DNA of 64,000 bases from Tyzzerella sp. (GTDB taxonomy: Bacteria; Bacillota; Clostridia; Lachnospirales; Lachnospiraceae), in the NCBI GenBank assembly GCA_017416155.1, contig JAFQDE010000021.1:62001-126000 (forward strand), read 5' to 3'. Position 1 is the stretch's first letter. Each line of letters begins with the position of its first letter. The notes below the pieces were generated by a model. It worked only from the letters and a program-made list of their open reading frames with translations, made no database searches and was not told the DNA's origin. Positions 55,255 through 61,871 of this stretch are shown here, piece by piece. The position numbers and the translations under genes were made by a program.

Positions 55255-55422
55255 TTATCTAATATTCACAGTGTTCTTTTTTGAAAAATTATCGCATCTG
55301 ATATCTGTATGAAAACATTTGTTTTCCAGTAATCTTTCTTTATCTCTGATTTCACTTTCAAACTTTTCCATGTTTCCTCGATGTATGCAAATATCTTCGT
55401 GTATACAATTATCACATTTCAT
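55255..55422 (-). CDS. 55-residue Cys-rich protein coupled to the DGR reverse transcriptase
   Basis: ATG at 55420-55422 overlaps the reverse transcriptase stop codon by one base (TGATG), and AGGAGGTGA lies in the last codons of that gene. The product starts MKCDNCIHEDICIHRGNMEK and later has KCFHTDIRCDNF. The Cys-x-x-Cys, His and further Cys residues suggest a small zinc-binding fold. Strong translational coupling means it is made together with the reverse transcriptase. I know of no established DGR component of this kind, so it may be an ordinary early phage protein. Confidence 0.65.
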   Translation of the reverse strand: MKCDNCIHEDICIHRGNMEKFESEIRDKERLLENKCFHTDIRCDNFSKKNTVNIR

Positions 55423-56450
55423 CACTCGTCACCTCCTATTAATTCTTTTACATACAAGTCCATGCTATGACAAAGTTTGATGCAATTCCCATGAGATGCG
55501 TGATTCTTCCATGCGTTGTATTTCTCATAGAACTTCTTATCTGTCATTTTGCCTTCTTTGACTGCTCTGGACCAGCTTCTAAGTTTCTTTTTGATTCTTC
55601 TCTTGTTTTCTCCAGATAACTTTCTTATGTACTTTCCTTCCGGTGTGACATAATGGTGAAATCCTAAAAACTTAATTCCTTTTCGGAATGGGACAATCTG
55701 TGTCTTTGCATTCAATGTGAGATTCAGTGTTTTTAAGAATTCCTCGATATTTCTTAAACATTCCTTCAGGTATTCTTTGTCCGGATGGATGAGGAAGAAG
55801 TCATCCATATACCTTCCGTAATGGTTAATTCCTAATTCGCCGGTGATAAACTTATCCATACCGTGCAGCATTAATAATGCGTGTACCTGCGCCACTTGGT
55901 TTCCAAGAGGTGCTCCAGGACTCTCTGTACTGTCAATAAACAGGTGGTTGAGCCAGATTGAATACTCATCCGTGAAATAACAATCTACTATGTCTTTTAA
56001 TATCTCATGGTCGATACTGTAGAAGAACTTTGTGATATCACACTTCAGGATCCATCCGGATGCGCCATGCTTTTCATAATGCTTTAGCATGTGTGTCTTC
56101 AGGCGGTCCATTCCGTACAACGTGCCTTTTCCTATCTGCCCGGCGTAATTATCTTTCATAAATATTTTCTCTAATCTTGGCAAAAGCACGTTATCACAGA
56201 AGCAGTGCTGCACTACCTTGTCTTTGAAGGAACAGGACTTAATAACGCGTTCCTTAGGCTCGTATATCTTAAATTCGTTATACGGTGACATTTGGTAGGT
56301 TTGGTTTTCTAGTTGCTCCTTTAGTGTGATTACGCCTTCCAGAGCCATTGTAGAAAACTTTGCAGTACTGGAATTAAACTTCTTTCCGGACTTTGCTTTG
56401 CGATATGCTCTATACAGGTTCGAAAAGTCTGTGATAATGTCTTTGTCCAT
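55422..56450 (-). CDS. Diversity-generating retroelement reverse transcriptase
   Basis: A 342-residue reverse transcriptase without a maturase or endonuclease domain. The catalytic Asp of block 3 is in WILKCDITKFFYSIDH (about residues 132-147). Block 4 reads SPGAPLGNQVAQ, the DGR-type variant instead of the QG of group II introns. Block 5 is GRYMDDFFLI (about residues 213-222). Block 6/7 follows with GIKFLGFHHYV. It makes mutagenised cDNA from the TR transcript, with random insertion opposite template adenines, as known for this family. It lies 95 bp downstream of the TR and downstream of avd and both target genes, the canonical order. Confidence 0.93.
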   Translation of the reverse strand: MDKDIITDFSNLYRAYRKAKSGKKFNSSTAKFSTMALEGVITLKEQLENQTYQMSPYNEFKIYEPKERVIKSCSFKDKVVQHCFCDNVLLPRLEKIFMKDNYAGQIGKGTLYGMDRLKTHMLKHYEKHGASGWILKCDITKFFYSIDHEILKDIVDCYFTDEYSIWLNHLFIDSTESPGAPLGNQVAQVHALLMLHGMDKFITGELGINHYGRYMDDFFLIHPDKEYLKECLRNIEEFLKTLNLTLNAKTQIVPFRKGIKFLGFHHYVTPEGKYIRKLSGENKRRIKKKLRSWSRAVKEGKMTDKKFYEKYNAWKNHASHGNCIKLCHSMDLYVKELIGGDE

Positions 56451-56469
56451 TGATACTCCTTTATATTTA

Positions 56470-56484
56470 CCCTTCCGGGAAGGT
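56470..56484 (-). other. Palindromic hairpin between TR and reverse transcriptase start
   Basis: A CCTTCCGGGAAGG palindrome can form a 5-6 bp hairpin about 20 bases before the reverse transcriptase start codon and 60 bases beyond the TR. It falls in the segment of TR RNA that binds reverse transcriptase-Avd in studied DGRs, but a role in start-site accessibility is equally possible. Confidence 0.45.
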
Positions 56485-56545
56485 TACGTGCTTTTTTGTA
56501 TCTTCTTTCTGATTTCGGCTTATTGCCTACTCTGACTGTCTGTGT

Positions 56546-56619
56546 GATACAGAATGGGCGAACGGCGTTGTTGTTGTCGTAGTTGTTGTTGTTGATATTG
56601 CCCGACGGGGAAACAACGG
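56546..56619 (-). repeat. DGR template repeat (TR)
   Basis: 74 bp, 25 bases downstream of the avd stop. Read on the minus strand in the target frame, the core after GTT TCC CCG TCG GGC is AAT-ATC-AAC x4-TAC-GAC-AAC x3-GCC, with 19 adenines and the mutation-prone AAY codons typical of DGR templates. Fixed flanks (CCGTTGTTTCCCCGTCGGGC and GCCGTTCGCCCATT) match the two VRs. Near the 3' end the TR reads CCATTCTGTATC where both VRs read CCATTTTGTATC, the kind of difference that marks a VR as recipient (IMH) and protects the TR (IMH*). Confidence 0.93.
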
Positions 56620-56644
56620 TTTATACAGCACGCAACCTGAATGT

Positions 56645-57016
56645 TTATCTTTCTCTGTCTTTGGTTCTCCATCCAATCGTCATGTGTTTTATATCGCATA
56701 CCATCTTGGACCAATATTGCATACTCTTCTGGCTTATGATTTCCAATTTGTGAGACATCTCTATGTAGAACAATAGTTGGTCGCAGTATGTAATGGCTTT
56801 TGTCTGAAGTTCTAGGCGCTCTCTTTTATATGCTTTTAAATCTGTTCTGTTTGCTTCATGGAGTTTTTCGTATATCTCAAGTGCTTTGTTTTGCATCTTG
56901 TCCACTAATGAAAACCTCCACTTCTTTGGATACCTATTACAGTTTGATGTTACACGAAGCGTATGCTCTGCGAGCTCCATTGCCTTTGTGATGACATCTA
57001 GTTTATCGTTTGACAT
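56645..57016 (-). CDS. avd: DGR accessory variability determinant (Avd-like)
   Basis: A 123-residue all-helical protein of the four-helix-bundle Avd type: KLDVITKAMELAEHTLRVTS, NCNRYPKKWRFSLVDKMQNK and ALEIYEKLHEANRTDL with Tyr/Phe- and Lys-rich faces. In studied DGRs Avd forms a pentamer that binds the reverse transcriptase and the TR RNA. It starts 19 bases inside the end of target 1 with GAGGAAGAG as ribosome binding site, and the TR begins 25 bases after its stop. Identity rests on context, size and helix pattern. Confidence 0.85.
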   Translation of the reverse strand: MSNDKLDVITKAMELAEHTLRVTSNCNRYPKKWRFSLVDKMQNKALEIYEKLHEANRTDLKAYKRERLELQTKAITYCDQLLFYIEMSHKLEIISQKSMQYWSKMVCDIKHMTIGWRTKDRER

Positions 57017-57651
57017 TTACTCTTCCTCTGATTCAAAGATTGTAGATGAAAGATACAAAATGGGCGAACGGCGCCGTCGTCGTCGAAGCTGAAGTAGTCG
57101 AAGTTGCAGTTGCGGATATCGCCCGACGGGGACACAACGCGAACCCATCTTGAATCATTATTGCATTTTGTGCTATCCGGTGTAATGGTCCACCACCAAT
57201 AATTTTCCGTGTTTGGAATCATGCTTCTGTAGATTCTGTACTCATCTACTGTTACTAGCGAAACCTTATCCTCACACATGCCATATTCCGTTTGGCCGTC
57301 TAGCGACAACAAATCTCTTTGGAATGAAACGATATTCTCTTCTCCTACTTCTGAAGCAAGCTTTTCTAAGAACTCTGTGTTTAAATATTTCCGCAATGCT
57401 GACTTTGTCCAATCGTTGCAAGAGGAGTCAAACTGCATGCCTTCTTTGATTCTTTCTGCGAGACATAAGAATCCTTTGTCTGTCTTATCGAGTACTTTCC
57501 ACTTCATGTCTGCAATTTCAATTTCGTCTCCAATTTTTGGTTGTGGAAGTTTTCGTGTTACTTTGAGTGTTGCAAGTTCCTCTTTTACTTCCTGAAGTTC
57601 TTTTTCTGCCTTTTCGATTTTACTTTCGATTGCTTTTAATTTTCTTCTCAT
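56998..57651 (-). CDS. DGR target protein 1 (coiled coil plus DUF6273-like variable domain)
   Basis: Residues 1-45 are a basic coiled coil (KAIESKIEKAEKELQEVKEE). Residues about 50-200 form a C-type-lectin-like/DUF6273-type domain: GDEIEIADMKWKVLDK, FLCLAERIKEGMQFD and the conserved YWWWTITPD. The variable region follows RWVRVVSPSGD and ends at AVRPFCIF. No signal peptide or membrane helix is present. I chose the ATG at 57651 (MRRKLKAI) because GGGAGAG precedes it. It overlaps avd by 19 bases and follows target 2 by 4 bases. Whether it is packaged in the virion or acts inside the cell is not evident. Confidence 0.85.
   Translation of the reverse strand: MRRKLKAIESKIEKAEKELQEVKEELATLKVTRKLPQPKIGDEIEIADMKWKVLDKTDKGFLCLAERIKEGMQFDSSCNDWTKSALRKYLNTEFLEKLASEVGEENIVSFQRDLLSLDGQTEYGMCEDKVSLVTVDEYRIYRSMIPNTENYWWWTITPDSTKCNNDSRWVRVVSPSGDIRNCNFDYFSFDDDGAVRPFCIFHLQSLNQRKSKCQTIN
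57052..57139 (-). repeat. DGR variable repeat VR1 in target 1 (15 bp longer than the TR)
   Basis: 88 bp, aligned to the TR in both flanks. The core encodes GDIRNCNFDYFSFDDDGA where the TR would give GNINNNNYDNNNA. Shared positions differ from the TR only at adenines, apart from one T-to-G in the 5' flank and the shared IMH base. The five extra codons (TAC TTC AGC TTC GAC) fit a second AAC3-TAC-GAC unit with adenine-only changes. Confidence 0.9.
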
Positions 57652-57655
57652 GTTT

Positions 57656-58198
57656 TTACTCTCCCTTCGATACAAAGATATTAGATTTTAAGATACAAAA
57701 TGGGCGAACGGCGTCGCTGACGACGAAGTCGTCGTTGCCGATACGGCCCGACGGGGAAACAACGGCGACTGACCAACTCCATCCACGTGCCGGTGTGCTC
57801 CATGGTGTGCATGTCCAATACCAATCATCGAGTTCCTTGTTAACGAGAAGCTCGTTATACTGTCTTGCTTCGTCAAAAGTAATTGGACGTACTCTGCAGT
57901 TCACTTTTCCGTAGTCCTGCTGCATATCGACAGTTACAAGGTCTACTTCGTGTTCAACGATGTTTTCGGCGCCGAATTCTTTTGCAAATGCATCATAGAT
58001 TTCTCCTTCGCACAACTGCTTCACATGTGAACCTTTGTAATCTGGACTGCTGCCAAATTCTTGCCATGTTTTGAATAGGTCTTTGGTGATCACTTTTGTT
58101 TCACCTTCTGTCTGTTCCAGTACGATAAATGCTCCAATACCGGTGTTGATTGTTTCTCCTGGTTTTACTTCTGAGAGAAGTACTTTGTTTTCGTTCAT
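57656..58198 (-). CDS. DGR target protein 2 (DUF6273-like variable domain)
   Basis: A 180-residue protein without a coiled coil or signal peptide. It starts EVKPGETINTGIGAFIVLEQ, continues with a C-type-lectin-like/DUF6273-type domain (ITKDLFKTWQEF, YDAFAKEFGAENIV, VRPITFDEARQYNELL) and the aromatic DDWYWTCTPWSTPARGWSW before the variable region SPSGRIGNDDFVVSDA and AVRPFCILK. It shares EFGAENI with the GEENI region of target 1, so the two are paralogues. The RBS is AAAGGAG. It is the first of two consecutive targets. Confidence 0.85.
   Translation of the reverse strand: MNENKVLLSEVKPGETINTGIGAFIVLEQTEGETKVITKDLFKTWQEFGSSPDYKGSHVKQLCEGEIYDAFAKEFGAENIVEHEVDLVTVDMQQDYGKVNCRVRPITFDEARQYNELLVNKELDDWYWTCTPWSTPARGWSWSVAVVSPSGRIGNDDFVVSDAVRPFCILKSNIFVSKGE
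57692..57765 (-). repeat. DGR variable repeat VR2 in target 2
   Basis: 74 bp, same length as the TR. In the 11 core codons 12 of 19 template adenines are changed (for example AAC to GGC, GAC, GTC and AGC, TAC to TTC) and none of the 14 non-adenine positions is changed. The only other difference is C-to-T in the IMH-like segment, shared with VR1. This is a fresh-looking retrohoming product. Confidence 0.93.
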
Positions 58199-58210
58199 GT
58201 TTTTTCTCCT

Positions 58211-58592
58211 TTACTCTGATAATTTTGTTTTTGATGTTACTGTTCTTTCTACGTTGATTTCGCCTTTGCTGTTTTGGGATACTACTGCCTTGATTCCGCC
58301 TTTTAAGTTTAAGGTGACCTTTTCCATTGATTCATCCAGGATATTATCAACCGCTTGCTTCAGAATTGATTGAATCTCATCACCTTCTCTGGCAAATAAC
58401 GTTGCTATGTTATTCAGTGCTTTTTCACGTCTTCTCATGATTCTTTGGTGATATGACGCGCGTGCACAGGAACATCGCATGGATGCAGCTTCGATCGCCA
58501 ACTCTTCTGACAAGTTTTCCTCGTCTATTTGAATTATTTGGCCACAATATCTACATGGCGCTGTATGTATAGTTTTTTTTGTTATTGCTCAT
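58211..58592 (-). pseudogene. Zinc-ribbon-like phage protein with a frame break in an A8 tract
   Basis: From the ATG at 58590-58592 (with AGGAGGAAAAAG upstream) the frame reads M-S-N-N-K-K and then hits TAG after the A8 tract at 58573-58580. Removing one A gives a continuous protein: MSNNKKTIHTAPCRYCGQII, then IDEENLSEELAIEAASMRCSCARA, and on to the stop at 58211. The CxxC and CSC motifs support a zinc-ribbon-like fold and show that the longer product is the real one. As sequenced, only a TTG at 58513 (MSEELAIE) with GAGGAAAAC could start the body. A sequencing error, transcript slippage or phase variation are the options. It lies directly upstream of DGR target 2. Confidence 0.65.
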
Positions 58593-58716
58593 TTTCTTTT
58601 TCCTCCTGACTGCTGCCATGTGCAGCGTTTTGTTCTTCTCTGTGTGGGTTTCTTGCACATGTTTCGAAAAATCTGCATTTTTCTGTGCACTCTTTGTATT
58701 CAAATCCGCATTTCAT
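58582..58716 (-). CDS. 44-residue Cys-rich phage protein
   Basis: ATG at 58714-58716 overlaps the upstream stop by four bases (ATGA) and has GAGGTGAGAG upstream. The product starts MKCGFEYKECTEKCRFFETC and ends with a Glu-rich tail (GSSQEEKENEQ). Five cysteines in 20 residues suggest a metal site. The end overlaps the start codon of the frame-broken gene by 11 bases, so translation is coupled. The function is unknown. Confidence 0.6.
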   Translation of the reverse strand: MKCGFEYKECTEKCRFFETCARNPHREEQNAAHGSSQEEKENEQ

Positions 58717-59093
58717 TCTCTCACCTCAGCTCTCTCAAACTTATCCTCTTTGCATCTCCTACACCTTCTGCACGGATTCAGTTCCTTTGTGCAGTGTTCG
58801 TTCGTGCATCCGTCACAACCTTCTATGTGATTGTATGTATTCAAAACATCACATACAAACTGTCCCATCTGACAACTGCTGCATATTTCGTCTAATTCCT
58901 CTTGGTCCTTTGCTTTTGTCGGATGTTTACACAGATTGTCACATATATGTTCCATCATCTCTGTTGTGAGTTTATCTATGTCTGCATTCTTATGCTCTAA
59001 ATCCTCTACCTTGGCCAACTTTTCCATTGCATCTGGTAGAAATGCCCTGTCTTTTATAACCGCCTTGTCGGCGTGGTATTCTGTGTATCTCAT
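58713..59093 (-). CDS. Cys-rich early phage protein
   Basis: A 126-residue protein with a helical N-terminus (DKAVIKDRAFLPDAMEKLAK) and a Cys-dense C-terminus (ICSSCQMGQFVCDV, GCDGCTNEHCTKELNPCRRC, RRCKED), probably binding two or more zinc ions. ATG at 59093 has TAGGAGGCATT upstream. It sits between the HTH/Cys protein and the 44-residue gene in a run of coupled genes. No family is recognised. Confidence 0.6.
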   Translation of the reverse strand: MRYTEYHADKAVIKDRAFLPDAMEKLAKVEDLEHKNADIDKLTTEMMEHICDNLCKHPTKAKDQEELDEICSSCQMGQFVCDVLNTYNHIEGCDGCTNEHCTKELNPCRRCRRCKEDKFERAEVRE

Positions 59094-59101
59094 AATGCCT
59101 C

Positions 59102-59794
59102 CTAACTCAACACAATCGGTTTCTTTTGGTGTGCAGGATCACCTTTTTCAAAAACATTACAATCTTCAACCGCGCAGCCTCTTGTATGGTCATGGTGTTG
59201 AGCAAATTCACAACCAACACCATTTGGATTGTTCTTCTTGGCGCGCCACTTACATATTTTGCACAAATGTCTATCCGCATTGTGTCCCGGTACTACTTCT
59301 TTTGGTTGTTTCGTTTGTGTTTCTTTTGGACTGCTTTCCTGAGTACTGCGCTTCGATAAATATCTAGTCTGATGTATTGTTTGTATTGCAAAACCGGTAA
59401 TTTCTGCAATCTCCTTCGCCGTCTTTCCTTGCTCAGTTAATTCTAGAATGATACTTTTCTTCGTTTTCTTTGGTTCTATTGGGTATTCACCTCGGTACCC
59501 ACCGCAATCTTTTTGTTCTGTATTTTCTTCCGCTGAATCTTCTTGCGGTTCTTCTGTTGATTCTTCCGGCTGCGTACTGCTGCCAACTACCATTTCGCAA
59601 ACTGCCTCTTTAAACTCTGGTTTCTCCTCTGCAGGTAAATCTGCTATAAATTCAATGCCTTCGAATAATTCTTCAAACGGAAAGATATCGTATACTTTTC
59701 CGTCGAGTCTTACCGAATTTCTGTCAATGGCCATTACTTCTTTTCCCTGCAAGTGATATTTCATTGCTTGTTCAAAAGTTACTCCTGTAAACAT
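59102..59794 (-). CDS. Phage protein with helix-turn-helix and C-terminal Cys cluster
   Basis: 230 residues. The N-terminal 60 residues are a small alpha/beta region (FEQAMKYHLQGKEVMAIDRN). Residues 70-100 are acidic and disordered. About 110-150 form a helix-turn-helix (ILELTEQGKTAKEIAEITGF, QTIHQTRYLSKR). The C-terminus has CKICKWRAKKNNPNGVGC and HTRGCAVEDC, a possible zinc site. ATG at 59794 directly follows the ParB-like stop (TAAATG) with GGGAGGAAAA upstream. A DNA-binding regulator is plausible. Confidence 0.6.
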   Translation of the reverse strand: MFTGVTFEQAMKYHLQGKEVMAIDRNSVRLDGKVYDIFPFEELFEGIEFIADLPAEEKPEFKEAVCEMVVGSSTQPEESTEEPQEDSAEENTEQKDCGGYRGEYPIEPKKTKKSIILELTEQGKTAKEIAEITGFAIQTIHQTRYLSKRSTQESSPKETQTKQPKEVVPGHNADRHLCKICKWRAKKNNPNGVGCEFAQHHDHTRGCAVEDCNVFEKGDPAHQKKPIVLS

Positions 59795-61189
59795 TTATTT
59801 TTCCTCCCTCACATAAAGTTCGTGTGTACCTTCTAGCAACTGCTGCTCTTCTTCCTCGAAAGTCCATCCATATAGTTCCAGTAAATCAAAGACTGCTATA
59901 ATATCCTTTGCTACTTCTGGTTTGAATTTGCCGGAATAATCATATAATTCCGTATCATTACCGATAGAGCAACTCAATACAACAAGCAACTGATTGATGA
60001 AAGACAGCTTATCATACGCTTTGTTCGCTGTTTTTATTTCCGTATCTGTGCATTGGTATAATGTTTTTCCTGTAAAGTAATTTACGATTGAACTGTGATA
60101 CATAGTAAGACCATTTGAAACTGCTGCATTCAAAATCTGTTTTCTCAGATTCTCCGTTTCTTTTATCGGTCTGATTTTGCCTTCCACAATACATTTGATG
60201 TAATCTTTTGCTTTTTTAATCAATTGTTTCGTTTGGCTTTTTATGTCTTTCTTACGTTTATCTCTTTCCTTTCGCTCCTGTTCTTCTTTGGAAATTTTAT
60301 TATTCTTTTTGGTTGCACGAATAATGTGCAGTTGATTGTACCACCTAATATAAAACAACTCATCTGTCTTTCTTGCTTGCACCTTGATTTCTTCCGGAAG
60401 TTTTCCTTCTAGGTCATATTGCTTTAACTTATCCCATTTACCACTCCATTGTTCATTCTCAGCTCTCTTCGGCGCCGGTTTGATTTCCTTTTCTTCCAGC
60501 ATGACTATCAGTTGTTCCATAGTTTTCTTTCGCTTTTCTTCTTTTGCCGCTTGTTGCGCTCTGAAGGCTAAATCACTCGAATTTCTTGCTTCCTTCAAAA
60601 GTCTGTTTCTAGTATCAATATCGCTTACTTTTTCTAGCTCATATAAATCTTTCAAAGACATTTGAAATCCTTCGTTATCTTCCTTCTCCTTCAACTCTTT
60701 TGGATCCAATTTAGCAAGATTCAGCCGATGGTATACGGTGGCTTGACTAAATCCGGTCTTCTTTGCAATGCTTTCTGCAGTCTCTCCAAGGTCTAACATC
60801 ATTTGAAATCCTTGCGCCTGCTCGTAAATTGTCAAATCACTTCTTTGCATGTTTTCTTCGAGCATGATAGAGACTTGCTCTTTCTTAGAAATCTTGCTAA
60901 CAATCTTACACGGTACTTCCTTGATACCTGCTGCCTTTGCGGCCGCAAGTCTTCTGTGTCCAATCAATACAATAAAATCACTTGAGAGTGATACGTTATT
61001 GGCATCCGCCTGTTCTTCCGGTTCTTCATGCGTTGCACCAATTGGTATAACTGTGAGATTTTGCATTACTCCGTTTTTCTTTACGGATTCTGTGATTTCT
61101 GTTATCTCTCCTAAATCTTTTCTTGGATTGTCCGGATGTGGATATAGATTTTCCACCCGTATGTTTACTAAGTCATTTCGTCTCTCCAT
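59795..61189 (-). CDS. ParB/Spo0J-like nuclease-fold protein
   Basis: The N-terminal ParB domain has PHPDNPRKDL (about residues 17-26) and FIVLIGHRRLAAAKAAGIKEVP (about residues 72-93), the nucleotide-binding GHRR motif. A helix-turn-helix follows near 145-165 (ESIAKKTGFSQATVYHRLNL). The remaining 300 residues are helical and charged with no recognised domain. Phage ParB-like proteins may act in replication or control rather than partition; no ParA is present. I chose the ATG at 61189 with AAAGGGAAAAAG upstream; the gene overlaps the HNH gene by 17 bases. Confidence 0.8.
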   Translation of the reverse strand: MERRNDLVNIRVENLYPHPDNPRKDLGEITEITESVKKNGVMQNLTVIPIGATHEEPEEQADANNVSLSSDFIVLIGHRRLAAAKAAGIKEVPCKIVSKISKKEQVSIMLEENMQRSDLTIYEQAQGFQMMLDLGETAESIAKKTGFSQATVYHRLNLAKLDPKELKEKEDNEGFQMSLKDLYELEKVSDIDTRNRLLKEARNSSDLAFRAQQAAKEEKRKKTMEQLIVMLEEKEIKPAPKRAENEQWSGKWDKLKQYDLEGKLPEEIKVQARKTDELFYIRWYNQLHIIRATKKNNKISKEEQERKERDKRKKDIKSQTKQLIKKAKDYIKCIVEGKIRPIKETENLRKQILNAAVSNGLTMYHSSIVNYFTGKTLYQCTDTEIKTANKAYDKLSFINQLLVVLSCSIGNDTELYDYSGKFKPEVAKDIIAVFDLLELYGWTFEEEEQQLLEGTHELYVREEK

Positions 61190-61793
61190 TTTTCTTTTTC
61201 CCTTTCTTTCGTTGGTGTGTGGTTGATACCAATTTTGCATAAGTAACAGCTAGTTCTTTTGTTTCTCCCATGGTTTTTGATAAGCCAGTGTGATTTATGA
61301 CTGCATTTTCTTTTCTCGTGATCATCATCAGATTGTCCAGCGTCACATTGGCTCTATCATTATCACGAAAAACAACCATATGTCCGCTTGGTATTTTCCC
61401 ATTAGCCTGCTGCCATATGAACCGATGTTTTGGCATCCATTTGTTAGGTTCGTCAACCTTTATTTCAATATATCCGTCTTTGTTTATTCGTTCACTGCCT
61501 ACCGGACGGTGATTTTGCGGACTGTGCCCTTTCTTAAACATTGTTCCTTTGCATTTTTCATATGCCTCTGGCGACATCTTCTGCCCTTTATTTTTTGGCG
61601 TGTGTCCTTTTGAAAAATATCCAGTTCTTCCCGTGTTTAAATTGTATCTAGCAATACTGCCTTTAACCTGCGATAATGTGATTTCCCAACCGAATCTTTG
61701 TATAAATTCTTGTTGAACTTCCCTATGGCTGTGTCCTGGTACATATATGACAAAGAACTCCTTTTCATCCTCCGTGTATCTATGTCCGTTCAT
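61173..61793 (-). CDS. HNH endonuclease with N-terminal DNA-binding region
   Basis: 206 residues. The N-terminal region is helix-turn-helix-like (EVQQEFIQRFGWEITLSQVK), then a NUMOD-like FSKGHTPKNKGQ/FKKGHSPQNHRP repeat, and an HNH_3-type nuclease core: WMPKHRFIWQQANGKIPSGH (catalytic His about residue 118), VVFRDNDRANVTLDNLMMIT (Asn pair about 150). It looks like a homing-type or packaging-associated phage endonuclease. It is free-standing, not in an intron, as the neighbouring genes are uninterrupted. Confidence 0.8.
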   Translation of the reverse strand: MNGHRYTEDEKEFFVIYVPGHSHREVQQEFIQRFGWEITLSQVKGSIARYNLNTGRTGYFSKGHTPKNKGQKMSPEAYEKCKGTMFKKGHSPQNHRPVGSERINKDGYIEIKVDEPNKWMPKHRFIWQQANGKIPSGHMVVFRDNDRANVTLDNLMMITRKENAVINHTGLSKTMGETKELAVTYAKLVSTTHQRKKGKKKNGETK

Positions 61794-61871
61794 TTACCAC
61801 ATCTCCATTTTCTTTATTCTTTCTCTCAATAACGCATTCTCCTTTCGGAGTTCTATATTTTCTTCCGCTAT

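Noticed and set aside
55422..56450. Group II intron or retron reverse transcriptase
   Set aside because: No maturase domain, intron RNA ends or msr/msd structure; the nearby TR, avd and VRs explain it as a DGR.
57052..57765. VR1/VR2/TR similarity as simple gene duplication
   Set aside because: Differences between VR2 and TR fall only on template adenines in the core, and the TR is outside any target gene.
57688..57876. Alternative open frame in VR2 (62 codons) and similar frames over the TR and VR1
   Set aside because: They are other-frame shadows of the target genes; the frame with DUF6273-like features and ribosome binding sites is the real one.
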